Positions 45,955 through 55,268 of a DNA stretch of 64,000 nucleotides are shown piece after piece. The notes beneath the pieces are model-generated. The model worked only from the letters and a program-made list of their open reading frames with translations. It did not search any database and was not told the origin of the DNA. Origin of the DNA: an uncultured Clostridium sp. (GTDB lineage: Bacteria > Bacillota_A > Clostridia > TANB77 > CAG-508); contig CAOJZU010000008.1 in assembly GCA_948466265.1 (NCBI GenBank), positions 7,869-71,868 of the forward strand. The letters are read 5' to 3'. How positions within the stretch are numbered: position 1 is the stretch's first letter; every line of letters starts with the position of its first letter. The position numbers were made by a program, and so were the translations under genes.

Positions 45955-46235
45955 TAAATTAACTCTTCCCCTTAAAGTAGACACTAATAAAAAAAGAGGT
46001 GTATACTTTAAGGGGGCATTTTTATGGGTAAAAAAAGAAAAACCTACTCACAAGAATTTAAACTTATGGTAGTAGAAGACTGCTTATTTGGGAAATCTGG
46101 AGGAATTACTAAAATAGCAAAAAATATGATATTCCCAAAGATTACATGGTTACACGATGGACTAGAATATATAAGAAAGTTGGTACAGAAGGATTAGGAG
46201 AAAAGCGAGGTAAGACAAGAACCTCTAAAAGTAGA
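45955..46235 (+). mobile_element. Degenerate IS3-family element remnant with abutting terminal repeats
   Basis: CCCCTTAAAGTAGACA (45969-45984) and TGTATACTTTAAGGGGG (46002-46018) are near-perfect inverted copies with their tips only about 17 bases apart, like a right end facing a left end. After the second comes an ATG and an OrfA-like start (MGKKRKTYSQEFKLMVVED). A frame break near 46125 is followed by YMVTRWTRIYKKVGTEGLGEKRG, the rest of the IS150-type helix-turn-helix domain. No orfB or distal end is present. The break is not a CGG and is ordinary decay. Confidence 0.72.
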
Positions 46236-46332
46236 CCTAGAAAGAATTAGAATGTTTGTAGCAGAAAGAGGCTTAGAACTGTCAAAAAAGAAAACAAAAG
46301 TTGTAAATATAAAAAAGAACGGAAAGGAATAA
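46217..46332 (+). pseudogene. Fragment of a group II intron reverse transcriptase C-terminus
   Basis: An in-frame stretch reading RMFVAERGLELSKKKTKVV up to a TAA resembles the segment just after the RT palm in group II intron proteins (ERGLELSxxKT). It is fused directly to the end of the IS remnant with nothing else of an intron visible. Call by motif only. Confidence 0.5.
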
Positions 46333-46427
46333 AAAGTCAATTAAGCTAAATGAAGAATTCATTGATCATACTGAACAGCTATGATATACTTAATAATATA
46401 AAAATTTAGAGAAGAAAGGGATAAATA

Positions 46428-47114
46428 ATACAATCATTTATATTTTGTTTGATTGGATTATTTATGTTGTATATACATATGAAAAATAAAAAAATTTTAA
46501 AAACTATTGTAATTATACTTTTATTATTTATAATTATATTTGGTATATATATAATTAGAAATTATATAATTCTTAAAAAAATTTCAAAGCTATCAGAACA
46601 AACAAACACTTACTCATTTGTTTCAAAATATCATCAAGAATTTGAAGATGACACTAATAGTGATACTACATTTGAATGTTATTATAAAGATGGAATAAGC
46701 AAGATAATAATAAAAGATGATGGCGGGAACGATTATTGTATAGAGTGGTATAATAAAAATACAGATGAATACATTAATGTGTTTCCAAAAGACATGATAT
46801 ATGGAACTCAATTTGATGGCGAGCCTAATCTTAAATTAGGAAATGTAACTTGTCCATTTTTAGATTTATTAGATTTCAATTATTTATATGTATTATGCCC
46901 AATTCGTTCTAACAATATTAATGGTGAAAAGTGTTATCTTATATCTAGCGGAAGTACGAATATATATATTAATAAAGAAAATGGAAATATAATAAGATAT
47001 GAAGGTGAAGGAAGAATAACAGATTATACTAATATTAGAACTGTAGTAACTGACGAAGAAATAAGCAAGCCAGATATAACTGGTTATAAAAATAAAGAGG
47101 GTGTCCACAATTGA
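46428..47114 (+). CDS. Single-pass membrane protein of unknown function, non-standard start
   Basis: About 228 aa from an ATA at 46428, or 221 from TTG 46449, or 211 from ATG 46479. The only Shine-Dalgarno (GAAAGGG, 46414-46420) lies seven bases before ATA 46428; an in-frame TAA at 46422 limits the frame. There is one membrane helix with a basic flank (KNKKILKTIVIILLLFIIIFGIYI region), then an extracytoplasmic domain. I recognise no family; the architecture resembles small exported lipoprotein-like proteins with a lipid-binding fold (SGSTNIYINKENG). No recoding site; GGC GGG and AGC GGA are out of phase. Follows mobile-element debris. Confidence 0.6.
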   Translation: MQSFIFCLIGLFMLYIHMKNKKILKTIVIILLLFIIIFGIYIIRNYIILKKISKLSEQTNTYSFVSKYHQEFEDDTNSDTTFECYYKDGISKIIIKDDGGNDYCIEWYNKNTDEYINVFPKDMIYGTQFDGEPNLKLGNVTCPFLDLLDFNYLYVLCPIRSNNINGEKCYLISSGSTNIYINKENGNIIRYEGEGRITDYTNIRTVVTDEEISKPDITGYKNKEGVHN

Positions 47115-47133
47115 ACCCTCTTATTTTCAAATA

Positions 47134-48525
47134 TTAAAACTCACAATTCTTTGGTGTACGAGGATAAGGTATTACATCACGAATATTTTGCATTCCAGTT
47201 AAATACATCATCATTCTTTCAAAGCCAAGACCAAATCCAGAATGCTCAGCACTTCCAAATTTTCTTAAGTCCAAATACCACCAGTAATCTTTTTCATCAA
47301 GGTTTAATTCTTTCATTCTTGCTTTAAGCTTATTTATATCTTCTTCCCTCTGACTTCCACCTATAAGCTCACCAATTCCAGGAACAAGAAGGTCAAAAGC
47401 TGCAACAGTTTTATTATCAGGATTTTGTTTCATATAAAAGGCTTTAATTTCCTTTGGATAATCAGTAACAGCTACTGGCTTTTTAAATATATTTTCACTT
47501 AAATATCTTTCATGTTCTGTTTGAATATCTACTCCCCAAGAAACTTTATATTCAAATTCTTCATTATGTTTTTCAAGTTCTTTTATTGCATCAGTATAAC
47601 TAATTCTACCAAAAGGTTCATTAACTGTTATTCTTAGTTTTTCTAATAAACCGGGAGCTATAAATTTATCAAAAAACTCCATTTCCTCAGGAGCATTTTC
47701 TAAAACATAAGATATTATATATTTAATCATATCTTCTGCTAAATCCATATCATCTACTAAGTCAGCAAATGAGATTTCAGGCTCTATCATCCAAAACTCA
47801 GCAGCATGTTTAACAGTATTAGAATTTTCAGCTCTAAAAGTTGGACCAAATGTATAAACATTTCTAAAAGCGAGTGCATAAGTTTCAGCTTCTAGTTGTC
47901 CACTAACAGTTAAATGAGAATTTTTTCCAAAGAAATCTTTTGAAAAATCGATATTCCCATCTTTATCTTGAGGTACATCAGAAAAATCAAAAGAAGAAAC
48001 TTGAAACATTTCTCCTGCTCCTTCACAATCACTTCCTGTTATAATAGGAGCATGCACATATACAAATCCTCTTTCTTGGAAGAATTTATGAATTGCATAT
48101 GAAAGAAGACTACGAACCCTAAATACTGCATTAAATGTATTTGTTCTCGGACGTAAATGCGCAACTGTTCTTAAAAATTCAAAAGATGTATTTTTCTTTT
48201 GAATAGGATAAGAAGTATCTGATATATTACAAACTTTAATAGTTTTAGCATGTATTTCAAAAGGCTGTTTAGCATTTTCTGTTTTAACTAAAGTTCCATC
48301 TACAGCAATAGAAGAACTGATTGTAAGCTTTGTAATTTCTTCAAAATTATTTAAGTTTGTATCAAATACTATTTGCAAATTTTTAAAAAAAGATCCATCA
48401 TTTAATTCAATAAATCCAAAAGTTTTAGAAGAACGAAGAGTTCTAACCCATCCTGCAACTGTAATATCTTTTCCTATATGCTCTTCAGTATTTCTATATA
48501 AGTTTTTTACTAAAACACAATCCAT
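47134..48525 (-). CDS. asnS: Asparaginyl-tRNA synthetase
   Basis: Class IIb aminoacyl-tRNA synthetase, 463 aa. N-terminal OB fold ([23 protein letters not shown]), motif 2 [13 protein letters not shown], and motif 3 [15 protein letters not shown]. End [16 protein letters not shown] is canonical for AsnRS. Uninterrupted; its CCC GGT is an out-of-phase CGG. Confidence 0.98.
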   Translation of the reverse strand: MDCVLVKNLYRNTEEHIGKDITVAGWVRTLRSSKTFGFIELNDGSFFKNLQIVFDTNLNNFEEITKLTISSSIAVDGTLVKTENAKQPFEIHAKTIKVCNISDTSYPIQKKNTSFEFLRTVAHLRPRTNTFNAVFRVRSLLSYAIHKFFQERGFVYVHAPIITGSDCEGAGEMFQVSSFDFSDVPQDKDGNIDFSKDFFGKNSHLTVSGQLEAETYALAFRNVYTFGPTFRAENSNTVKHAAEFWMIEPEISFADLVDDMDLAEDMIKYIISYVLENAPEEMEFFDKFIAPGLLEKLRITVNEPFGRISYTDAIKELEKHNEEFEYKVSWGVDIQTEHERYLSENIFKKPVAVTDYPKEIKAFYMKQNPDNKTVAAFDLLVPGIGELIGGSQREEDINKLKARMKELNLDEKDYWWYLDLRKFGSAEHSGFGLGFERMMMYLTGMQNIRDVIPYPRTPKNCEF

Positions 48526-48665
48526 ATTTAATCACAATCCTTTTCGATAATATATGAAAATTATATAATATTATTTGTGATTTATCAATATTTAGCTTAA
48601 AAATTACAAAACTTTACAAAAAATGCTAAAAATAGTATAATCTATATTAAGAGTGAGGAAAACCA
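48526..48665. promoter_or_regulatory. Divergent promoter region asnS / ibrA-like
   Basis: A/T-rich with TATAAT at about 48635-48640 for the rightward gene. GTGAGGAAAACC before the ATG is a modest ribosome binding site. Confidence 0.45.
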
Positions 48666-49956
48666 ATGTCAAAAAAATATTTAGAGAAAAATGTACTAGA
48701 TGCAGCACTAGAAAGATTAGAAATAATATTTGAGAATTTCGATAATATCTATTTTAGTGTAAGTGGTGGAAAAGATAGTTCAGTTATGGTACAGCTTGCA
48801 AACCAAGTTGCAAAAAAAATGAATAAAAAATTTGATGTATTATTCATTGACTTAGAGGCTCAGTACCGTTATACAATCGAGCATATAGAAGAGTTAAAGG
48901 ATTTGTCACAAATTAGAGATTTTTATCATATAGCACTTCCAATTGCACTTAGAAATGCAGTATCGGTGCTTCAGCCTAAATGGATTTGCTGGGAAGAAGA
49001 GAGTAAGCATCTATGGGTTAGAAATATGCCAGAAGATAGCATAAATATTAAAAACTGTCCATTTCCATGGTTTAGAAAAGGCCAAGAATTTGAAGAATTC
49101 ATAATTCAGTTTGCAAATTGGTATCAGAAAAAATATCAAGTAAAGGTTGCATGTGGAGTAGGTATAAGAACAGATGAAAGCTTAAATAGGTTTAGAACAA
49201 TCGCTTATCAAGATAGAAAAATAACTTTTAAAGAATATCACTGGACTACTAAAATAAAAGTACATGAAAAGCCTATTGAAGCATATAATTTTTATCCTAT
49301 ATATGATTGGACAGCAGAAGATATTTGGGGAGCAGTAAGTAAATTAAATTTAAAGTTTAATTATATATATGAGCTTATGTATAAAAATGGGGTAAGCATA
49401 TATGAACAAAGGCTCTGTCAGCCATATGGAGATGACCAAAGAAATGGATTAAACCAATTTAAAGCATTAGAGTATGATACATGGGCAAAAGTATTAAATA
49501 GAGTTAATCGGAGTTAATTTTGGAAATATATATTGTAAAACGACAGCACTTGGAAACATTAAATCTTGCAAGCCAGAATTTATGCCATGGCAAAGATATA
49601 CAGTGTTTTTACTTGAAAGCATAGGAATATATAATAGAGATTTGATGATGCATTATTATAGAAAAATTAAAAAGTTTATGATTTGGTACAGAAATAAATA
49701 TGGAACAGAATTAGAAGATATTCCAGACGTAGCAGAGTGCAAATTAGAAAGTCAAAAAAAAGCAATTTCATGGAGAAGAATTGCAAGGGCAATAGAAAAA
49801 AATGATTTTTATTTAAGAAGATTATCATTTGCCCAAACTAAAAATGATGATAAAGAATTAATGAGACTTATACATAAATGGGACAACCTCTTAAGCAATC
49901 AAACTCAAACAGATGATGTACTTCTAAGGAAAGTAATTAATGAAAAATTTAAATAA
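48666..49956 (+). CDS. IbrA-like PAPS-reductase-family protein (1 recoding site)
   Basis: Adenine-nucleotide alpha-hydrolase of the phosphoadenosine-phosphosulfate reductase superfamily with the PP-loop FSVSGGKDSSVM near residue 31 and a DUF3440-type C-terminus. About 429 aa. The skip at 49509 joins RVN-GVNFGNIYCKTTALG. IbrA of E. coli acts with the ParB-like IbrB in regulating prophage-encoded genes; the same pairing is seen here at 50381. Biochemical activity is unknown. GTA TCG GTG is an out-of-phase CGG. Confidence 0.85.
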
Positions 49957-49969
49957 AGGAGAAATAATT

Positions 49970-50350
49970 ATGGTTATTAAAATAACAAATAGTGATGAAA
50001 GTTTTTATAAATATATGGGAAAATTTTTTGGCTCTAGATTAGTCCAAAATCAGACAAATGATAGAATTTATGATGATGATAATAAAGAATGGTATATATA
50101 TCTAGAAGCTGATACAGCAAAAGCATTTGTGTCTGTAAATAAAAATATAATAAAAAATGTGTATACTACTAAAGAAAAATATCTAGAAGAAATATTAAAT
50201 AGAATAACAGAAGAAAATAATATTACATATAGTGTAGTCAGTAATTGCTATTTAGATACTTATGAAAAATGTGGATTTAAGGTCTGGAAACAAGGAACTT
50301 ATAAAAATTTTGTAACAATATGCATGATTAAGGAAGAAGCAAAGGTATAA
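49970..50350 (+). CDS. Small protein between ibrA- and ibrB-like genes, possibly GNAT-fold
   Basis: 126 aa from ATG 49970, preceded by AAAGGAG. The C-terminal half (NNITYSVVSNCYLDTYEKCGFKV) resembles the end of GNAT acetyltransferases (an EKCGF loop), but no acetyl-CoA loop is clear. Its fixed place in the cassette suggests a shared function. Confidence 0.5.
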   Translation: MVIKITNSDESFYKYMGKFFGSRLVQNQTNDRIYDDDNKEWYIYLEADTAKAFVSVNKNIIKNVYTTKEKYLEEILNRITEENNITYSVVSNCYLDTYEKCGFKVWKQGTYKNFVTICMIKEEAKV

Positions 50351-50380
50351 ATTTATATGTTGAAGGGACTATATTAAAAT

Positions 50381-50912
50381 ATGAGTGAGATAGAATTTCC
50401 AGTACTAAATGTAAAAATGGTAGATATTGATAAAGTGGTTGCAAATGATTATAACCCCAATAAAGTAGCACCACCAGAAATGTGGTTATTAAAGCATTCA
50501 ATTGAAGAAGACGGATATACACAGCCGATAGTAACTTATTATGATAAAGAAAGGGACATATATATTGTTGTAGATGGGTTTCACAGATATAGATGTGCAA
50601 AAGAATATTTTAACTTAAAACAAATTCCGATAGTAACTATTGATAAAGACTTAGAAAACCGTATGGCAAGTACAATAAGACATAATAGAGCAAGGGGAAC
50701 ACATCAAATTATTGATATGTCGCATATTGTATTAACATTAACCCAGAATCGGTTGGAGCGAAGAAGAAATTTCAAAACATTTAGGAATGGAATTAGACGA
50801 GATTATTAGATTAAAACAAATTACAGGTTTAAAAGAAGTATTTGCAAATCATGAATTTAGTAAATCGTGGGAAGAATTTGAAGATAACATTAAAAAACAG
50901 ATTTTTAATTAG
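50381..50912 (+). CDS. IbrB-like ParB/Srx-domain protein (1 recoding site)
   Basis: ParB N-terminal nuclease/CTPase-fold domain: MVDIDKVVANDYNPNKV, EEDGYTQPIV, VVDGFHRYRCA, IRHNRARGTHQ. The skip at 50750 (LTQN-GWSEEEISKHLGM) restores the helix-turn-helix. About 176 aa. Probably nucleic-acid binding, regulatory partner of the IbrA-like protein. GAC GGA near 50514 is an out-of-phase CGG. Confidence 0.85.
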
Positions 50913-50922
50913 GTAAACCGTA

Positions 50923-50951
50923 TTGCAATTTTATGTAAAATGATGTATAAT
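50923..50951 (+). promoter_or_regulatory. SigA-type promoter for the foreign-looking gene
   Basis: TTGCAA 50923-50928, 17 bases, TATAAT 50946-50951. A good match, so the following gene is probably transcribed. Confidence 0.75.
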
Positions 50952-51006
50952 CGAAAAGAAACAGGGGCGAGTACCCAAGGCATTTGAATAAAAAAGACAG
51001 GAGGAC

Positions 51007-51423
51007 ATGGATATGGTAACTTATGATGCACTTAAAAGTCTTACAGAGCAGGATATTGCGATGTTCGGTGAGATTCGGCCTATTTTAAATGAGGCTGAGG
51101 AGACTGAGAGGCTGATTAACGACACATGGCTTTTCAGGGCAGGAGAGAAGGAAGTCATGGTATGGAAAGATGACGAAGAGGGTGTAAGAGAATTCGTAAG
51201 CTATGACGGAAACTGGCGAAGAGATGTGTCCGGGTGGGGATGTAACATTGTTAAATGTGATGCAGCTACAATTTTTGAATATTTTAAGGCGGAATTTTTA
51301 TTCAAAAATTATTGTGCCTGCGTTGTAGATGATGATGAAATGGCGAAAAAAGCCGGAATTTGCAAGCATCTCAGAAAGTTTGTAGAACGAACTCGGGAAA
51401 AGCATGGTGGCGTATCCGAATAA
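51007..51423 (+). CDS. Unknown 138-aa protein of foreign composition; uses CGG as arginine
   Basis: I do not recognise the family. The ORF is continuous (MVTYDALKSLTEQDIAMFGE ... FVERTREKHGGVSE) and has visibly higher G+C and different codons (CTG, GAG, GGG, CGG) than its neighbours. Two in-frame CGGs (51076 in EI-R-PILNE, 51394 in RT-R-EKHGG) are needed as arginine to keep the frame. Applying the +1 rule at 51076 would end the protein four codons later at a TAA (51086). ATG 51013 has better spacing to the AGGAGG (50999-51004) than 51007. Between its own promoter and terminator; probably a recent acquisition. Confidence 0.7.
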   Translation: MDMVTYDALKSLTEQDIAMFGEIRPILNEAEETERLINDTWLFRAGEKEVMVWKDDEEGVREFVSYDGNWRRDVSGWGCNIVKCDAATIFEYFKAEFLFKNYCACVVDDDEMAKKAGICKHLRKFVERTREKHGGVSE

Positions 51424-51450
51424 CTAACCCGACCAAACCCTGTAAAACGA

Positions 51451-51491
51451 AAAACCAGTTCATCCAAACTTTTGGATGAACTGGTTTTTTT
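51451..51491 (+). terminator. Terminator of the foreign gene
   Basis: AAAACCAGTTCATCCAAA / TTTGGATGAACTGGTTTT with a seven-T tract. Confidence 0.9.
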
Positions 51492-51512
51492 GGCATTTAC
51501 CTTCTTTTTTCC

Positions 51513-51541
51513 TTGCTTTTTAACCCACTTTGATATATAAT
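51513..51541 (+). promoter_or_regulatory. SigA-type promoter for the lysS leader
   Basis: TTGCTT 51513-51518, 17-base spacer, TATAAT 51536-51541. Predicted start near 51548. Confidence 0.7.
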
Positions 51542-51547
51542 ATATAA

Positions 51548-51731
51548 TACTTTTAAATATAGGGAGGCTTAAGTTTGAAAAAGCCATAAAGCATCTTGCG
51601 AAGTGGCTCTTCGGACAAATAATCCGAAGCGTCAGCAAGTACGCCTCTGGTTATTTGCCTTGATTGCCTAGCAATATGACGGCTTCTTTTCCAAACTTAA
51701 TTTGTGCTTTAGAAAGGAATGATAAATAATT
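51548..51731 (+). ncRNA. Structured leader or small RNA upstream of lysS, class unknown
   Basis: The transcript folds around a closing stem: TTAAGTTTG (51569-51577) pairs perfectly with CAAACTTAA (51692-51700), extended by GCC/GGC (51583-51585 with 51681-51683). Inside, CTTGC/GCAAG enclose a hairpin CTTCGGA / TCCGAAG whose loop CAAATAA is complementary to TTATTTG at 51651-51657, a potential pseudoknot. No T-box signature (AGGGUGG) or lysine-riboswitch core is seen. It could regulate lysS or be an independent RNA. G+C is higher than in flanking coding DNA. Confidence 0.6.
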
Positions 51732-53864
51732 ATGAGCGAAAATGAAAATATGGAAATTGAACAAGACATAAATCACTTAATGCAAATTAGAAGAGAAAAA
51801 CTTGAGGAACTTTCAAATAACGGAAAAAACCCATTTGAAATAACAAAGTTTAATAGAACTCATACAAGTAAAGATGTAAGAGATAATTATAACGAATTAG
51901 AAGGAAAAGATGTAACTATTGCTGGACGTATAATGTCAAAAAGAATTATGGGAAAAGCATCTTTTTGTGCTATTCAAGATAGTACAGGAAAAATACAAAG
52001 CTATGTTAGCATAAATGACTTAGGAGAAGAAAGCTATAAAGAATTTAAAACATATGATGTCGGAGACATTATTGGAATTACAGGTTTTGTATTCAAAACA
52101 AAAACAGAAGAAATCTCAGTACATGCAAAAGAGATAACTTTACTTTCAAAATCTCTAAGACCACTCCCTGAAAAATTTCATGGTTTAAAAGACATGGACT
52201 TAAGATATAGACAAAGATATATAGATTTAATTGTAAACCCAGAAGTAAAAGATACATTTATAAAGAGAAGCTCTATTATAAGTGAAATAAGAAAGATATT
52301 AGATGAAAAAGGATACTTAGAAGTAGAAACACCAGTACTTAATACAATATCTGGTGGAGCTACAGCAAGACCATTTATAACACATCATAATACACTAGAT
52401 ATCGATATGTATTTAAGAATTGCAACAGAACTTAACTTAAAAAGATTAATAGTTGGTGGATATGATAAAGTTTATGAGATTGGTAGAATATTTAGAAATG
52501 AAGGAATGGACATAAGGCATAACCCTGAATTTACTTCAATAGAGCTATATTCAGCATTTGAAGATTATGAAGGTATGATGGAATTAGCAGAAGAAATCTT
52601 TAAAAAATGTGCTGAAAAAGTTTGTAGTAGTACAAAACTTACCTATCAAGGAACTGAAATAGACTTAGGTGGAAAATGGAAAAAGATAACTATGATAGAT
52701 AGCATAAAGGAAGCTTCAGGTGTTGACTTTAACAAAATTGAAACAGACGAAGAAGCTGTAAAAATTGCAAAAGAAAAGAATGTAGAAATTCCAAAGGGAA
52801 AAGAAACAAGAGGTCATATTATAAGTCTATTCTTTGACGAATTTGTAGAAAAAACATTGGTACAGCCAACATTTATATATGATTATCCAGTAGAGGTATC
52901 TCCACTTGCTAAGAAGAAAAAAGAAGACCCAAGACTTACAGAGAGATTTGAAATATTTATAGATGGAAGAGAATATGGTAACGCATTCTCAGAATTAAAT
53001 GACCCAATTGACCAATATGAAAGATTTAAAGAAGAAATTAGAGCACGTGAAAATGGAGATGACGAGGCAGGAATGATGGACGAGGACTATGTATCGGCAC
53101 TAGAAATAGGACTTCCTCCAACAGGTGGAATGGGTATTGGAATAGATAGACTTGTAATGCTTCTAACAGATTCAGCTTCAATAAGAGACGTATTACTTTT
53201 CCCAACAATGAAGCCTTTAGGAAGCGGGAATGAAAATAAATCAAAGAAACTAGAGAATACAGGAAAAGAAGATAGTAATAAATATCAGACACAAATATCA
53301 AGAGAAGATGCAATAAATTTATTAAAAAAATATAACAAAGAAGAATTTCATATAAGACATGGGATTACAGTTGAGCAGATTATGAGATATTTTGCAAGAA
53401 AGTATAATGAAAATGAAGATTTTTGGGGACTAGCAGGTTTACTTCATGATATAGATTATGAAATGTATCCAGAAGAGCATTGCGAGAAAGCTCCTGAAAT
53501 TCTAAAAGAAATTAACGCTAGTAAAGAGTTAATACATGCTATTTGTAGTCATGGATATGGAATTTGTTCTGATGTAGAGCCAGAACATAAAATGGAAAAA
53601 ATATTATTTGGTGTAGACGAATTATCAGGACTAATTTGGGCAGCAGCAAAAATGAGACCTTCTAAGAGTACAAAAGACATGGAAGTTTCAAGTTTGAAAA
53701 AGAAATATAAAGATAAAAAATTTGCGGCAGGTTGCTCAAGAGAAATAATTGCAAATGGAGCTGAATACTTAGGCTGGGAACTAGACGAGCTATTACAAAA
53801 TACACTTGAAGCAATGAAAGAAGTAGAAGACAAAATACAAAAAAGTGTAGAAAAGTATGTTTAG
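51732..53864 (+). CDS. lysS: Lysyl-tRNA synthetase with C-terminal HD-domain fusion
   Basis: 710 aa. Residues 1-500 form a class II LysRS: OB fold ([18 protein letters not shown]), motif 2 [21 protein letters not shown], motif 3 [16 protein letters not shown] and the TMKPL end. After a charged linker (about 505-530) follows an HD hydrolase-like domain of about 180 residues with [13 protein letters not shown], the HD pair in [12 protein letters not shown], and [11 protein letters not shown]. Homologues of this second part occur as stand-alone HDIG proteins. Function of the fusion is unknown; a nucleotide or RNA phosphohydrolase is a guess. Uninterrupted, with several out-of-phase CGGs (AAC GGA, GTC GGA, TCG GCA). 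Confidence 0.95.
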   Translation: MSENENMEIEQDINHLMQIRREKLEELSNNGKNPFEITKFNRTHTSKDVRDNYNELEGKDVTIAGRIMSKRIMGKASFCAIQDSTGKIQSYVSINDLGEESYKEFKTYDVGDIIGITGFVFKTKTEEISVHAKEITLLSKSLRPLPEKFHGLKDMDLRYRQRYIDLIVNPEVKDTFIKRSSIISEIRKILDEKGYLEVETPVLNTISGGATARPFITHHNTLDIDMYLRIATELNLKRLIVGGYDKVYEIGRIFRNEGMDIRHNPEFTSIELYSAFEDYEGMMELAEEIFKKCAEKVCSSTKLTYQGTEIDLGGKWKKITMIDSIKEASGVDFNKIETDEEAVKIAKEKNVEIPKGKETRGHIISLFFDEFVEKTLVQPTFIYDYPVEVSPLAKKKKEDPRLTERFEIFIDGREYGNAFSELNDPIDQYERFKEEIRARENGDDEAGMMDEDYVSALEIGLPPTGGMGIGIDRLVMLLTDSASIRDVLLFPTMKPLGSGNENKSKKLENTGKEDSNKYQTQISREDAINLLKKYNKEEFHIRHGITVEQIMRYFARKYNENEDFWGLAGLLHDIDYEMYPEEHCEKAPEILKEINASKELIHAICSHGYGICSDVEPEHKMEKILFGVDELSGLIWAAAKMRPSKSTKDMEVSSLKKKYKDKKFAAGCSREIIANGAEYLGWELDELLQNTLEAMKEVEDKIQKSVEKYV

Positions 53865-53885
53865 ATATATAAAAATGGAGAAAGC

Positions 53886-54674
53886 ATGAAAGAAAAAATT
53901 GATTTAGATTTAATTTGTGATAAATGGGAAGAAGAAAATGAAACGAAACAGATGAGAATGTTTAAAAAGGTTGTTGATGAATATAGTAAATTATGTAATG
54001 TAGATTTTAGAAGAGAAAATAAATTTGCACATAATGATTATGACGTTTTTGATTCTTTACTTCAGTTAACAGTTGCCCAGCCACAGTTTTTTGAAGAATT
54101 TCATGAGATTTTAAATAAATATGGATTTAATGATAAGACGTATTTAGATTATGCAATAAAAAAGATTACAAAAAATGCGAGTAATGTACAAGCTTTTATT
54201 GATGGATTAATTAAAGTAGGAATTATAAATGATGTATATGATATGGAGAACAATTCTATAAATATAGAATCTTGCTTGGGAAAATATAATTTCTTCCTTG
54301 CAAATGAATATTATATTGAAAATAAAGAAATTGTAGAATATATTGCAAATGAAAATTTAAATAGAAACTGTCATGCAAATACGTTGTTTTTACTTAAAAG
54401 CATAAAAGAAGGAGAAGCAGTAACAGCCAAATGCTCTAGTATGTTTAATAATTTATATTACCATTCATATTATAGATGTAATGGAATGATTTGTGATTTA
54501 AACATAAATTGTGTGATGAGTGAAGAAGACTATAATAAAGTATATAATCCACAAATAATTTCAGTAGTAAATATTGATAATTTAGAAGAAAAGCAGAATA
54601 TGGTAAAGAGCAATTGCAAAAGTACATTGGAAGAGTTGTTAGAAATTGCAATTTATGAAGAGGCTTTTAAGTAG
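53886..54674 (+). CDS. Hypothetical protein with possible Cys-His-Asp protease-like motif
   Basis: 262 aa, charged N-terminal helical half, then RNCHANTLFLL, YYHSYYRCNGMICDLN. The order Cys, His, Asp with those spacings recalls papain-fold enzymes, but I cannot name a family. Starts 22 bases after lysS. No CGG. Confidence 0.55.
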   Translation: MKEKIDLDLICDKWEEENETKQMRMFKKVVDEYSKLCNVDFRRENKFAHNDYDVFDSLLQLTVAQPQFFEEFHEILNKYGFNDKTYLDYAIKKITKNASNVQAFIDGLIKVGIINDVYDMENNSINIESCLGKYNFFLANEYYIENKEIVEYIANENLNRNCHANTLFLLKSIKEGEAVTAKCSSMFNNLYYHSYYRCNGMICDLNINCVMSEEDYNKVYNPQIISVVNIDNLEEKQNMVKSNCKSTLEELLEIAIYEEAFK

Positions 54675-54746
54675 TAGATATTGTGATATTAACGTAATTT
54701 AAATAAAAATGTAAAAATAAAATTTTAAGCGAAAGGAGAGCAGTTA

Positions 54747-55253
54747 ATGAAACCAAAAGAGGAACTAAGTGACTTTTTAAAAACAGCATATAAATATGGT
54801 AAAGTAAGAGATTTAAAAGAAGCATTTGAAGAGTTTCCAGTAGAAGAAGAATGGCACAAAGGAAGAATTGAAAATGTCATAAAAGAAGGCAGCGAAACTT
54901 ATAATATTGACTATGAAATTGGAGATATTGTATTTGTTAGAGAATATATGTATTCTGATGGAAAGATTGGAAATAATCATTTTTTCGTAATGATTGATAA
55001 AGATAATACTGCTGTTCCTATTGAGAATTTTGGAATGCTTATATCTTCTAATTTAGATAAGCTTAAATTTAGTGCTAATAAATTATTAGAAAAGGATAAA
55101 ATGAATAATTTACATAAGGATAGTATAGTAAAAACGGATGTAGTATATAAAATTTTAAATGAACAAATAATTTTTAAAATTGGTAAAGTTGATGATGAAA
55201 AAATAGAAGAATATAAAAGTGGTTTTTATGAAAAATTGAAAAACAGTTTATAA
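54747..55253 (+). CDS. Hypothetical PemK/MazF-like protein next to a HipA-like kinase remnant
   Basis: 168 aa. Central segment DYEIGDIVFVREYMYSDG followed by NHFFVMIDKDN has the strand pattern of PemK/MazF-type beta-barrels (GDIV...HPxxVI-like). Placed directly before the broken HipA/CtkA-like gene, suggesting a former toxin or kinase module. Low-confidence fold inference. GGAGAG ribosome binding site. Confidence 0.45.
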   Translation: MKPKEELSDFLKTAYKYGKVRDLKEAFEEFPVEEEWHKGRIENVIKEGSETYNIDYEIGDIVFVREYMYSDGKIGNNHFFVMIDKDNTAVPIENFGMLISSNLDKLKFSANKLLEKDKMNNLHKDSIVKTDVVYKILNEQIIFKIGKVDDEKIEEYKSGFYEKLKNSL

Positions 55254-55268
55254 AAAGGGAGACAAAAT

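Noticed and set aside
51560..51731. T-box or lysine riboswitch before lysS
   Set aside because: No AGGGUGG T-box sequence, no Stem I specifier arrangement, and no lysine-riboswitch core is visible; kept only as an unclassified structured RNA.
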